NCBI GenBank assembly: GCA_045804965.1
Contig: JBJMMD010000045.1
Location: forward strand, 1-33,718
Direction of reading: 5' to 3'
From: CAVTUU01 sp045804965
Lineage (GTDB): Bacteria; Chloroflexota; Chloroflexia; Thermomicrobiales; UBA6265
Length of the DNA: 33,718 nucleotides
The notes beneath the pieces are model-generated. The model saw nothing but the letters and a program-made list of their open reading frames with translations, made no database searches and was not told the DNA's origin. Position 1 is the stretch's first letter. Each line of letters opens with the position of its first letter. Shown here piece by piece: positions 13,480-21,929 of the stretch. The translations under genes were made by a program, and so were the position numbers.

Positions 13480-15945
13480 TCACGGGGGCGCCGATCGCGC
13501 TGGCGCGTCGGGGGTGACGAGGCTCGCGGCGATTGCCGCCGTGACTGCCGCGGTGCGCGTGCGGACGCCGAGCTTGTTAAGGATCTTGGCGACGTGGCCC
13601 TCGACGGTACGGACGCTGATGAAGAGCGCCTCGGCGATCTCGCGGTCGGTCTTGCCGGCAGCGAGCGGTTCCAGGATTTCTTGCTCGCGGGACGTCAGGC
13701 CGGAGCTTGCCGCGGGCGGACAGGGCTCGATGGGCGGGACCGGCAAAACCTCGGCCTCGAGCGTAACCGCGATCGCCTCGGCGACCGCCTGCTCAGGCGA
13801 CAGCGCTCGACCGCCGTCCCAAGCCTCCACGAACGTCGCCTCGTCCATTCCAGACCGACAGGCGGCCAGTGCCGGCTCGAAATCCAGCTGCTCGCGTGGG
13901 TGCCGAGCCATGCCAAACGCGACCCGCGCGCTTTCGGCGGCCCCGTAGAGGCGCACGGCTGCCTTCGGTTCCCCAGAACTACCGGCGATCGCCGCGATCC
14001 CTTCCAACCCCCATATCACTGCCGCCTTATGGTTCGATTCCACGGCAAGGGCCAAGCTTTCGCGGTACCGCCTCGCCGCTTCGACAAGGTCGCCACGCGC
14101 CCGCGCCAGCTCCGCCGTGCCGTTCAGCGGATAGATCGCGCCCCACGCGCTCCCCAGGGCACGCCAGGTCTGGAGTGACTCCTGGAAGAGAACCCCCGCG
14201 CGGCCGTGGTCGCTCGCCCTGAACCAGTTCCAGCCGAGCGATTGGAGCACTTGAGCGGCCCAGCCTTGCTCGTCCTCTAGCCGGAACAGGTCCAGCGCCT
14301 CCTCGAGCGGCGCCCTGGCCCCTTCGTCGTTCGACGGCAGCGTCGCCGCCCGCAGGTACAGCGCCCGAGCGGTGCCGTACGCGTCCGTACCAGCGCGGCG
14401 GAGGGCCAGACTGGCCTCGGCGAACTCCGTGGCGACTTCGCTGTCCGCCTGATCGTGCGCCCGCCACCCGGCGGTCTCGAGCGCCTTCGCCCGCACCTGC
14501 GGCGGCACGTCGGCGCCGACCGCCAGCGCCCGCTGCAGCCACCCCCGCGCTTCCCGGCTGTGCCCGTGGCCGGCCCAGAGCGGGTGCAGGGCACCGGCGA
14601 TGCGCAGCCCGATTTCCGCCTCGCCTCGCTCCTCCGCCCAGGCCAATGCCGCCCGGAAGTTCGGGAGATCGGCCTCGAGGCGGTCGAGCTCGGCAGTCGC
14701 CATCGTGCGGAGGAGGGCGCGCTCGGCGCCCTCCGCGAGATCCAGGAAGTGGGCGGCGTGCGCCCGGCGTGTCGCGTCCGCTTCCCCGGACGCGTCCAAC
14801 CGCTCCAGCCCGAACTCGCGGACCATCTCCAGCATCTTGAAGCGCGCCGTTCCGTCCGGCCTCGTCTCCTGGGGCAGTAAACTGGCGTCGACCAGCGACC
14901 CGACCAGGTCGAGGACCGAGGGCCCGGTCCCGACGTGGGCATCGACGCCACCCAGGTCTCGCCTGGCAAGCCACGGCCCGGCCGCGGCGATCGCCTCCGC
15001 GGCCTCCAGCGTGCAGCCGCCGATGAAGACCGCCAGGCGGCGGAAGAGGACCTGCTCCTCCCGGGTGAGCAGCCCGTAGCTCCAGGCGATCGCATCGCGC
15101 ATCGTCCGCTGCCGCGGCGGCTGGTCACGCGACCCACCCGTGAGCAGGGGGAGGCGGTGCTCCAGCCTCCGCAGCAGCGCCGCCGGCGGCAGGACCTTGA
15201 CACGGGCGGCCGCCAACTCAATCGCCAGCGGCAGGCCGTCGACGCGCCGCACGATCTCGGCGACCGCGGCCGCGTTTCCCTCCGTGATCGCGAAGTCGGG
15301 TTCGACCGCGCGCGCCCGCGCGACGAAGAGGCGGACCGCCGGCACCTCGGCCACCAGCGTCGCCGATCCCCCACCTGCGGGGTCCGGAAGCGGCAGCGGC
15401 GGAACCGGAAAATCCTGCTCACCGGCAACGTGGAGTACGACCCGGCTGGTCGCGAGCACCTTGAGTCCGGGACATGCCGCGAGGAGGGCGGTGACGTCGG
15501 GCGCCGCCGCGAGCACCTGCTCGAAGTTGTCGAGCACCAGCAGCAGCCTCCTGGGCCGCAGGAAGGCGCGCAACTGCTCGCCCACTGGCCGCCGCCCCGC
15601 CGAGCGAATGCCGAGCGCCTCCGCAATGGTCGGGGCGACGAGGTCCGGATCGCTGACCGCGGCGAGCGGAACGAAGCAGGCGCCGTCGGCGAAGCACTCC
15701 TCCGCCTCCGCCATCGTCTGCAAGGCCAGCCGGGTCTTGCCGCTGCCGCCGGAACCGGTCAGGTTGACGAGGCGGACCCCGCCAGCGCACAGCAGTCCAC
15801 GCACGGCCGCGACCTCCGCCTCTCGGCCGATCAGGGATGTGAGCGGCGATGGTAGAGAGCCAACGCCGAGGCGCTCCCGCTTCAAAAGCGGTCGAAGAGG
15901 AGTCGGCCTTGAGGCTGGCTGATCGGCTGGGGCTTCGCGCGCCAT
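13480..15945 (-). CDS. Large ATPase-LuxR transcriptional regulator A
   Basis: This 821-residue regulator has an N-terminal NB-ARC/STAND-type ATPase: LPSPLTSLIGREAEV, Walker A GSGGSGKT (64-71), Walker B LLLVLDNFEQVL (134-145), then LPLAIELAAARV and the winged-helix linker. A long helical TPR-like sensor (about 380-730) follows, then a LuxR helix-turn-helix (749-805: LTSREQEILEPLAAGKTDRE, RTVEGHVAKILNKLGVRTRT). STAND regulators bind DNA after an inducer triggers nucleotide exchange. The inducer is unknown. ATG 15945 is chosen over GTG 16002 because the paralogues start at the same point and a TATAGT hexamer lies where the extension would be. Compared with copies B and C its HTH and Walker A are the most divergent. 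Confidence 0.88.
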   Translation of the reverse strand: MAREAPADQPASRPTPLRPLLKRERLGVGSLPSPLTSLIGREAEVAAVRGLLCAGGVRLVNLTGSGGSGKTRLALQTMAEAEECFADGACFVPLAAVSDPDLVAPTIAEALGIRSAGRRPVGEQLRAFLRPRRLLLVLDNFEQVLAAAPDVTALLAACPGLKVLATSRVVLHVAGEQDFPVPPLPLPDPAGGGSATLVAEVPAVRLFVARARAVEPDFAITEGNAAAVAEIVRRVDGLPLAIELAAARVKVLPPAALLRRLEHRLPLLTGGSRDQPPRQRTMRDAIAWSYGLLTREEQVLFRRLAVFIGGCTLEAAEAIAAAGPWLARRDLGGVDAHVGTGPSVLDLVGSLVDASLLPQETRPDGTARFKMLEMVREFGLERLDASGEADATRRAHAAHFLDLAEGAERALLRTMATAELDRLEADLPNFRAALAWAEERGEAEIGLRIAGALHPLWAGHGHSREARGWLQRALAVGADVPPQVRAKALETAGWRAHDQADSEVATEFAEASLALRRAGTDAYGTARALYLRAATLPSNDEGARAPLEEALDLFRLEDEQGWAAQVLQSLGWNWFRASDHGRAGVLFQESLQTWRALGSAWGAIYPLNGTAELARARGDLVEAARRYRESLALAVESNHKAAVIWGLEGIAAIAGSSGEPKAAVRLYGAAESARVAFGMARHPREQLDFEPALAACRSGMDEATFVEAWDGGRALSPEQAVAEAIAVTLEAEVLPVPPIEPCPPAASSGLTSREQEILEPLAAGKTDREIAEALFISVRTVEGHVAKILNKLGVRTRTAAVTAAIAASLVTPDAPARSAPP

Positions 15946-16000
15946 GAGGGCGGTCCTGCGTTTCGCGAACAGGGGATGCCTGACGAGGATCGTTGCCCAC

Positions 16001-16006
16001 ACTATA
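16001..16006 (-). promoter_or_regulatory. Putative -10 element (TATAGT) of regulator A
   Basis: GGCTATAGTG on the minus strand lies 55 nt before ATG 15945. The same GGCTATAGTG occurs 52 nt before regulator B, and TACAAT lies 52 nt before regulator C. The repeated spacing supports a promoter, though no good -35 is seen. Confidence 0.4.
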
Positions 16007-16542
16007 GCCCATCTGGCTGGTGTGCCTGACGTAGGCAGGATCGGCCTGCTCTGCTTTGCTAAACAGCGTCCTCGATGGCGCGCGAATTGAACCCTCCGCG
16101 CAACTCAAAACGGAGGACCCAAGTCTAGGACCAATCGTTGCGCTGAGGGCCGTCTCCATTGCGCAGGCGGGCACGCGGAACGGCGCCTGGAGCACTCATC
16201 ACGCCGTCTCCCAGATCGTTGGCGTTGAAGGTGAGCGGCGGTAGGCTGACGAGCGTACCGCGTGCGCTACCGGATGAACACGCCGAAATCTATCGATCGA
16301 GTGCTCTTATCGCTTGGCTTTGCGAAGCGGTCTCTGCTTTTGAACGGGGACCCGAGCTACCTCAGCGTCAATGCCGCGACGTTTCGCGCGGCCTGCGCGC
16401 TTAAAGTGCTAATCGAGCCGGACACTGCTGCGGGCAAGGTCCACATCATCGGCGTCTACGCCGCGTGATTTCTGTTGGGCCCCGGCGTTCCTGCGCGAGA
16501 TCGGGGATAACAAGCGTATAGTACCTACGAAAGGGTCGTCTT
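16007..16542. other. Intergenic stretch, at most one doubtful small ORF
   Basis: A plus-strand frame from GTG 16262 (or ATG 16274) to 16468 encodes about 65 residues (SIDRVLLSLGFAKRSLLLNG...). It has no ribosome site and I do not recognise it. A 6-bp inverted repeat (CCTCCG...CGGAGG) occurs near 16094-16124. Nothing else is evident. Confidence 0.3.
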
Positions 16543-16576
16543 TTGGACTGGCATATGGCGCAAGATATGTGTCCAA
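16543..16576. promoter_or_regulatory. Interrupted dyad upstream of the PaiB-like gene
   Basis: TTGGAC (16543-16548) and CATAT (16552-16556) are mirrored by ATATG (16565-16569) and GTCCAA (16571-16576). The nested inverted repeat ends 13 nt before the ATG, in a position where a bound regulator would affect initiation. It is a candidate operator, possibly autoregulatory. Confidence 0.4.
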
Positions 16577-16589
16577 TAAGAGGAACTAG

Positions 16590-17240
16590 ATGTACCTGCC
16601 TACCCACTTCGAAGAAGCCCGAACCGATGTTCTCAGAGCGCTCATCGCGGAATATCCGCTTGGCATGCTGGTGACGCTCGGCGCGGAAGGGCTCGATGCC
16701 AATCACATCCCCTTTTTATTCGAACCTCGTGCCCACGAACAAGGGGCGCTGATCGGACATGTCGCGCGCAACAACCCCGTCTGGCACGATCGCGATGAGT
16801 CAGTTGAGGCGTTGGTCGTTTTCCGGGGACCGGCAGCATATATCTCGCCGACCTGGTATCCGACGAAGCAAGAAACCCACGAAGTCGTGCCGACCTATAA
16901 CTATGCGGTCGTTCATGTGCACGGCAATCTCATTGTGCACGAAGATGCGAAGTGGTTGCGGGGCGTGGTCGGCAGGTTGACGAAAACATTCGAGGCCAAT
17001 CAGGCGACGCCATGGAAGATGGCAGACACGCCGGCGATGTACCTTGAATCTCAGTTGAAGAACATCGTGGGCATCGAGATTCCGATCAATCGCATCACAG
17101 GAAAATGGAAAGTCAGTCAAAATCGGGTTGCCGCCGACCGGGCCGGAGCAGCCGCGGGTCTGCGCGCGAGCGGCACCCCAGATGACGTTGAAATCGCGGC
17201 GTTGATTTCAAGCGGAATGACTAACAGAAAAGAGCCTTGA
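16590..17240 (+). CDS. PaiB-family FMN-binding negative regulator-like protein
   Basis: This 216-residue protein begins MYLPTHFEEARTDVLRALIA and contains YPLGMLVTLG, LDANHIPFLFEP, GALIGHVARNNPVW, VVFRGPAAYISPTWYPTK and VPTYNYAVVHVHGNL. These are hallmarks of the PaiB family (split-barrel flavin fold), followed by IVGIEIPINRITGKWKVSQNR. Bacillus PaiB was described as a transcriptional repressor, and many relatives may simply bind FMN. ATG 16590 follows GAGGA. The downstream carboxylase subunit begins 17 nt after its stop, so it likely heads the liu-like operon. Confidence 0.88.
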   Translation: MYLPTHFEEARTDVLRALIAEYPLGMLVTLGAEGLDANHIPFLFEPRAHEQGALIGHVARNNPVWHDRDESVEALVVFRGPAAYISPTWYPTKQETHEVVPTYNYAVVHVHGNLIVHEDAKWLRGVVGRLTKTFEANQATPWKMADTPAMYLESQLKNIVGIEIPINRITGKWKVSQNRVAADRAGAAAGLRASGTPDDVEIAALISSGMTNRKEP

Positions 17241-17257
17241 CGTGTGGATAGCAGCAC

Positions 17258-18865
17258 GTGAGTGAGTCAATGGCGACGACGCACGCGGTGACGGAGAAGG
17301 AAACCGACGTCGAGACGAATCGCTCCGCGGTGGCTGAGCTGCGGGCGCGACTGGCAAAGGCGGCGGAAGGCGGCGGCCCAGTAGCGTACGAGAAGCAGCG
17401 GGCGCGCGGGAAGTTGCCGGTCCGGGAGCGAATCGAGCAGGTGATCGATCCCGCCTCCCCGTTCCTGGAACTCTCGCCGCTGGCGGCCGAAGGCATGTAC
17501 GACGGAGCGAGCCCGGGCGCGGGCATCGTCACCGGTATTGGCCGCATCGGTGGCCGTGAGGTCGTGATCGTCGCCAACGATCCGACGGTCAAGGGCGGTA
17601 CGTACTTCCCGATGACCGTGAAGAAACACCTTCGCGCCCAGGAGATCGCGCTCGCCAATCGCCTCCCCTGCCTCTACCTCGTCGATTCGGGCGGCGCGTT
17701 TCTGCCACTTCAAAGCGAGGTCTTTCCCGACAAGGAGCATTTTGGCCGCATCTTCCGCAACCAGGCGGTGCTGAGCGCGCACGGGTTGCGCCAGGTCGCG
17801 ATCGTGCTCGGTTCGTGCACGGCCGGCGGGGCGTACGTGCCGGCGATGTGCGACGAGGCAGTCATCGTCCAGGGCGCAGGGACGATCTTTCTCGCGGGTC
17901 CTCCCCTCGTGAAGGCGGCGACCGGGGAAGAAGTCTCCGCCGAGGAGCTGGGCGGGGCCGATGTCCACGGCCGGATTAGCGGCGTGGTGGATTATGTCGT
18001 GTCGGATGAAGCGGAAGCCCTGGCGCTGGCCCGCGATCTGATGTCCGCGCCGCGACCAAACCCGCCGGACACGCCCTGGCTACGCGAGCACATCCGAGAA
18101 CCAGAAGAGGACCCGGAAGACCTGCTTCGCCTGATCCCGGCCGACGCGAGACGCGGGTACGACGTGCGCCAGGTCCTGCGACGGGTGCTCGACGGCAGCG
18201 CACTGCGCGAGTTCAAGGCCGAATATGGCACGACGCTCGTTTGCGGTTTCGGTCACCTCTACGGCATTCCGGTCGGCGTGCTTGCCAACAACGGTGTGCT
18301 CTTCCCCGATTCCGCGCGCAAAGGTGCGCATTTTGTCATGCTCTGCGCACAGCAGCGGATTCCGCTGCTCTTTTTCCAGAACATCACCGGGTTCATCGTC
18401 GGTCGGCGGTACGAGCAAGAAGGCGTAGCCCGGGACGGGGCGAAGATGGTAGCCGCCGTCGCAGTTGCCCAGGTGCCGAAGATCACGGTCATGATCGGCG
18501 CGAGTTACGGCGCGGGCAATTACGCGATGTGCGGCCGCGCCTACGACCCTCGCTTCGTCTTTTCTTGGCCTTCGCATCGGATTTCGGTGATGGGTGGCGA
18601 GCAGGCCGCCGGTGTGTTGACCGACATCCGCCGCGACGCCGCCCGCAAGTCCGGGATCGAGCTTGACGAGGGGAAACTCGCCGCGATCCAAGCCGAGGTG
18701 CAAGCGCGCTACGAGGAGGAAGCGAGCCCCTACTTCGCGACGGCCAGGCTTTGGGACGACGGCATCATCGACCCACGGCAGACGCGACAGGTCGTTGGTT
18801 TGGGGTTGGCGACGACCTTAAACGCGCCGATTCCAGCGACCGACTATGGAGTGTTGAGGATTTGA
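17258..18865 (+). CDS. liuB: Acyl-CoA carboxylase carboxyltransferase subunit (methylcrotonyl-CoA carboxylase beta-like)
   Basis: The 535-residue protein has the two crotonase-like halves of biotin-dependent carboxyltransferases: VDSGGAFLPLQSEVFPDKEHFG, GSCTAGGAYVPAMCDEAVIV, then LLFFQNITGFIVGRRYE and GASYGAGNYAMCGRAYDPRF...GGEQAAGV. The GxGNYxMCGRAY-type stretch and QNITGF are characteristic of the methylcrotonyl-CoA carboxylase beta group. It moves CO2 from carboxybiotin to 3-methylcrotonyl-CoA in leucine breakdown, or to a related branched acyl-CoA. GTG 17258 gives the longest frame; ATG 17270 is an equally reasonable start. It is followed by the hydratase gene 15 nt later. Confidence 0.88.
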   Translation: MSESMATTHAVTEKETDVETNRSAVAELRARLAKAAEGGGPVAYEKQRARGKLPVRERIEQVIDPASPFLELSPLAAEGMYDGASPGAGIVTGIGRIGGREVVIVANDPTVKGGTYFPMTVKKHLRAQEIALANRLPCLYLVDSGGAFLPLQSEVFPDKEHFGRIFRNQAVLSAHGLRQVAIVLGSCTAGGAYVPAMCDEAVIVQGAGTIFLAGPPLVKAATGEEVSAEELGGADVHGRISGVVDYVVSDEAEALALARDLMSAPRPNPPDTPWLREHIREPEEDPEDLLRLIPADARRGYDVRQVLRRVLDGSALREFKAEYGTTLVCGFGHLYGIPVGVLANNGVLFPDSARKGAHFVMLCAQQRIPLLFFQNITGFIVGRRYEQEGVARDGAKMVAAVAVAQVPKITVMIGASYGAGNYAMCGRAYDPRFVFSWPSHRISVMGGEQAAGVLTDIRRDAARKSGIELDEGKLAAIQAEVQARYEEEASPYFATARLWDDGIIDPRQTRQVVGLGLATTLNAPIPATDYGVLRI

Positions 18866-18880
18866 ACAGTCACAAGACCG

Positions 18881-19660
18881 ATGCGTTCTGCTGTGCTTAA
18901 CGTCATTCGAGACGGACCCGTTCTCCGCCTCACGTTAGATCGGCCGGAACGACGGAATCCGCTGTCGCGGGTGCTGGTGGCGGAGATGCACCGCGAACTG
19001 GTGGCGATCGAAGAGGGGGACGCGACGCGAGTGGTCGTCCTGGCGAGTGAGGGGCCCGTCTTCTCCGCGGGCGCCGATATTGGCGAGTTCCTCGAAGCAG
19101 CCGAGAGCGGCCAAGCGCTGGAAGATGCCGAACAGGTCGCCGCGCTGTTCGCGGCGATCTACGAGTGTCCAGCGCCAGTGGTGGCGCGGGTAGAAGGTTC
19201 CGCGTTCGGCGGCGGGGTTGGCCTGCTTTGCGCGGCCGATATCGTGCTTGCCTCCGACGAGGCGAAGTTCTCGTTGAGCGAGGCGCGCCTCGGGTTGATT
19301 CCGGCGGTGATTTCGCCCTACGTTCTCGCCGCGTTGGGCGAGCGTGAGGCGAAGGCGAAAATGCTTCTGGCGGCGCCATTCAACGCACAGGAAGCATTAC
19401 GAGTTGGGCTAGTCCACGCCGTCGTCCCTACCACCGAGCTTGACGCCGCGGTTGCACAGACGACCGCCAGTGTGCTGCACTGCGCGCCCGGAGCGCTCGC
19501 GGCGATCAAACGCCTTCCTCGACAATTGAAACCGCTCGATGCGGCGGTGGCCCGATCCTTAACGACGCGACTCCTAGCGGACCGGCTGGCGAGCGACGAG
19601 GCGCGCGAAGGCCTGAAGGCGTTTCTGGAAAAACGCGCGCCCGCGTGGGTTCCCGAGTGA
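18881..19660 (+). CDS. liuC: Enoyl-CoA hydratase/isomerase (methylglutaconyl-CoA hydratase-like)
   Basis: This is a crotonase-fold enzyme of 259 residues: LTLDRPERRNPLS, then GPVFSAGADIGEF (oxyanion loop), VEGSAFGGGVGLLCAADIVLA, and FSLSEARLGLIPAVISPYVL. The last stretch, with E in SEARLGLIP, is typical of LiuC/AtuE-type methylglutaconyl-CoA hydratases. Its position between the two carboxylase subunits matches the liuB-C-D order. It would hydrate the carboxylated product to HMG-CoA. Its stop overlaps the GTG of the alpha subunit (GTGA), giving coupling. Confidence 0.85.
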   Translation: MRSAVLNVIRDGPVLRLTLDRPERRNPLSRVLVAEMHRELVAIEEGDATRVVVLASEGPVFSAGADIGEFLEAAESGQALEDAEQVAALFAAIYECPAPVVARVEGSAFGGGVGLLCAADIVLASDEAKFSLSEARLGLIPAVISPYVLAALGEREAKAKMLLAAPFNAQEALRVGLVHAVVPTTELDAAVAQTTASVLHCAPGALAAIKRLPRQLKPLDAAVARSLTTRLLADRLASDEAREGLKAFLEKRAPAWVPE

Positions 19661-21636
19661 GTGAGCAAGCGCACAGTCCAGTCGCGGGTACGCGGGTCGC
19701 GATCGCGAACCGGAGCGAGATTGCGGTCCGGATCGCTGCGACCTGCCAACGCCTGGAGGCGACGCCGATCCTGCTCCTGGGCGAACCCGATCGCGACGGT
19801 TTTGCGGCGCGTCAGGTTGGACGAGTCGAGCGGATCGGCGAGGCTGGTTCCGAGCTCGACCTCGAGCGCGTGATTGCCGCCGCCCAACGCGTCAGCGCCG
19901 ACTACCTACACCCCGGCTACGGTTTTCTCAGCGAGCGTGCCGAACTCGCGGATGCGTGCCAGACGGCAGGCATTCGCTTTGTCGGTCCTTCAGCGGAGAC
20001 GTTGCGGCGCTGTGGCGACAAGCTTGCGACCCGCGCCGGGGCGGAGCGGGCCAGCGTGCCAGTGCTTCCGGCGAGTCCGCCGCTCGGCGCCGACCCGGAA
20101 ACTTGGAAAGCCGCGGCGCGCGCGGTTGGATTCCCGCTGCTCGTCAAACCGACCGGAGCGGGCGGGGGCCGTGGGTTGCGCTTCGTCGCCGAGGAAGCGA
20201 CCTTAGTTGAAGCGGTTGCCGCTTCCCGGCGAGAAGGCGGGGGCGACGGTGCAGTCTACCTTGAGCGCGCGTTGATCGCTCCTCGCCACGTCGAAGTCCA
20301 GGTGGCGGGAGACGGTCACACCGCGCTCGCGATAGGGGATCGTGATTGTTCGCTCCAGCGGCGGCACCAAAAGGTGATCGAGGAAGCGCCCGCCCCGAAC
20401 GTCGACGAGTCGACGCGAACTGCCCTCCACAAATATGCCCAGCGGATCGCAGACGAGGTCGGGTTACGCGGTATCGCCACTTGTGAGTTCCTGCTTGGCC
20501 AGGACGGCACGATTGCCTTCCTCGAAGTGAACCCGCGGATTCAAGTCGAGCACCCGGTGACCGAGTTGGTGACCGGCATCGACCTCGTCGAGTGGCAGTT
20601 GCTGATCGCGGCGGGCGGCGTCTTGCCGAATGGTGACTTCACGCCGCGGGGACACGCGATCGAGGCGCGGGTCTATGCCGAAGATCCGGCGCAGGGATTT
20701 TTCCCGAGCGCCGGAACACTCGACGTCGTCGCCTGGCCGAAGCGCTCTGATGTGCGCGTGGACGCCGGATACGAGACAGGCAACGTCGTGCCGTCGACTT
20801 ACGATCCCATGCTGGCGAAAATCATCGCCCGCGGTTTCGATCGCGACTCCGCTCTGCACGCGTTGAGAGTCGCCTTGCGCGAAACCATCGTCGCCGGTTT
20901 GCCGTCGAATCTGTCCTGGCTCCTTGCTCTCTTGAACGAAGAGGCAACCCGCGTCGGCAGAGCAACGACGCAGACGGCGAGCGAAGTGGCGCCGACAATG
21001 CCGGACCGCCGGCTCGCCGTCGCAGCGGCAGTTGCGCATACCCTCGATCGCGCTCGGCAATCAACATCCGACCCATGGACGGCGGTCGGTCCCCTCCGGC
21101 TCTCCGGCGCGGCGACGCTCACCTTCCATGGCACCGATTGGGAAGAGCGACTAAGCGTCCGCCAAAGTAACGACGGATGGAAAATCGTCCGCGAAGGTGA
21201 AACCGTGCCACTAAGCTGGTGGCAAGATTCCCAGCGTGTTTGGACGGTCAAATTTGGAGAGGACGTTGCCCGGTTTGCCGTTGTCGTAGACGACGACAAC
21301 ACCGTTATCTACGGAAATGGCGGCCGCTGGGTCATGAAAACTGGCCGACGTCCATCCGCCGAGGGCGCGCGCCGAAAACGCACGAGTGACGGTCTGATCC
21401 GCGCCCCCCTGCCCGGCAGAGTGATGGTGATTCACGCCGCAGCAGGCGATCATGTCGGCCAAGGGCAACCGCTGGTGACGCTGAGCGCGATGAAGATTGA
21501 ACTCGTCTGTGATGCGCCGGCCGTGGGCACGATCGAGTCTGTTTCCTGCGAGGTCGGCCAGCTCGTCGACGCGGGCGTGGTTTTGGTGTCGATGCGGACG
21601 GAAGATCAGCAGGCACAGGAAGCGACTGCGAGCTAA
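19657..21636 (+). CDS. liuD: Biotin carboxylase/BCCP alpha subunit of acyl-CoA carboxylase
   Basis: The order is biotin carboxylase N-domain (VAIANRSEIAVRIAATCQRL, LHPGYGFLSE), ATP-grasp (KPTGAGGGRG, EVNPRIQVEHPVTE), C-domain (VDAGYETGNVVPSTYDPMLAKII), linker, and a C-terminal biotinyl domain with LSAMKIELVCDAP. The lysine of AMK is the biotin site, although the usual EAMKM is here SAMKI. The usual EK before PRHVEVQV is ER here. Length is about 659 residues. The GTG at 19657 overlaps the hydratase stop; GTG 19645 is an alternative. It carboxylates biotin for the partner beta subunit. No liuA or liuE is present nearby. Confidence 0.88.
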   Translation: MSEQAHSPVAGTRVAIANRSEIAVRIAATCQRLEATPILLLGEPDRDGFAARQVGRVERIGEAGSELDLERVIAAAQRVSADYLHPGYGFLSERAELADACQTAGIRFVGPSAETLRRCGDKLATRAGAERASVPVLPASPPLGADPETWKAAARAVGFPLLVKPTGAGGGRGLRFVAEEATLVEAVAASRREGGGDGAVYLERALIAPRHVEVQVAGDGHTALAIGDRDCSLQRRHQKVIEEAPAPNVDESTRTALHKYAQRIADEVGLRGIATCEFLLGQDGTIAFLEVNPRIQVEHPVTELVTGIDLVEWQLLIAAGGVLPNGDFTPRGHAIEARVYAEDPAQGFFPSAGTLDVVAWPKRSDVRVDAGYETGNVVPSTYDPMLAKIIARGFDRDSALHALRVALRETIVAGLPSNLSWLLALLNEEATRVGRATTQTASEVAPTMPDRRLAVAAAVAHTLDRARQSTSDPWTAVGPLRLSGAATLTFHGTDWEERLSVRQSNDGWKIVREGETVPLSWWQDSQRVWTVKFGEDVARFAVVVDDDNTVIYGNGGRWVMKTGRRPSAEGARRKRTSDGLIRAPLPGRVMVIHAAAGDHVGQGQPLVTLSAMKIELVCDAPAVGTIESVSCEVGQLVDAGVVLVSMRTEDQQAQEATAS

Positions 21637-21639
21637 CGT

Positions 21640-21910
21640 CGGAATTCCCTGACCCCCGACCTCTCCCCCGCGCGGGTGAGGGTCTGCTGTCGGTCGCTTG
21701 AGCATCTTCGAACCTTCTCCCTGCGCATCAGAAAATGTTTGCCCGGAGGGCCGAGTGAAGGATTCTGCCGACCACCTTCGCGATTCATCCACTCCCGCAA
21801 GCGCTTCCGAGGACGTCTGCGAGCCGTTCTCGTGCTTCCGGGGGATGCCAAAGACCGGACATGTGCAGTATTGATGGTCATTGGGCAGGCCGGTTCGGCG
21901 ATTTCGTGGG
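21640..21910. repeat. Intergenic sequence resembling a dispersed repeat
   Basis: The stretch starts with a CCCTGACCCCCGACCTCTCC-type run followed by a CCCGCGCGGG dyad and TGAGGG, then CTTCTCCCTGCGC. This style of sequence is familiar as a recurrent intergenic element in many bacterial genomes. Only one copy is in the window, so the repeat nature is inferred. It lies between the carboxylase operon and the fusion glycan gene and may also end transcription. Confidence 0.3.
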
Positions 21911-21929
21911 TTAAGCGTGGTGGAGAGCG

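Noticed and set aside
14030..14045. GGTTCGATTCC resembling a tRNA T-loop
   Set aside because: It lies within the regulator A coding sequence and no acceptor, D or anticodon stems can be built around it.
14277..15626. 449-aa minus-strand open frame inside regulator A
   Set aside because: It is Arg/Ser/Cys-rich with no domain, lying in another frame of the well-supported ATPase-LuxR gene; such shadows are common in GC-rich DNA.
16262..16468. 68-aa plus-strand ORF before the PaiB-like gene
   Set aside because: No ribosome site or recognisable family; kept only as a note in the intergenic entry.
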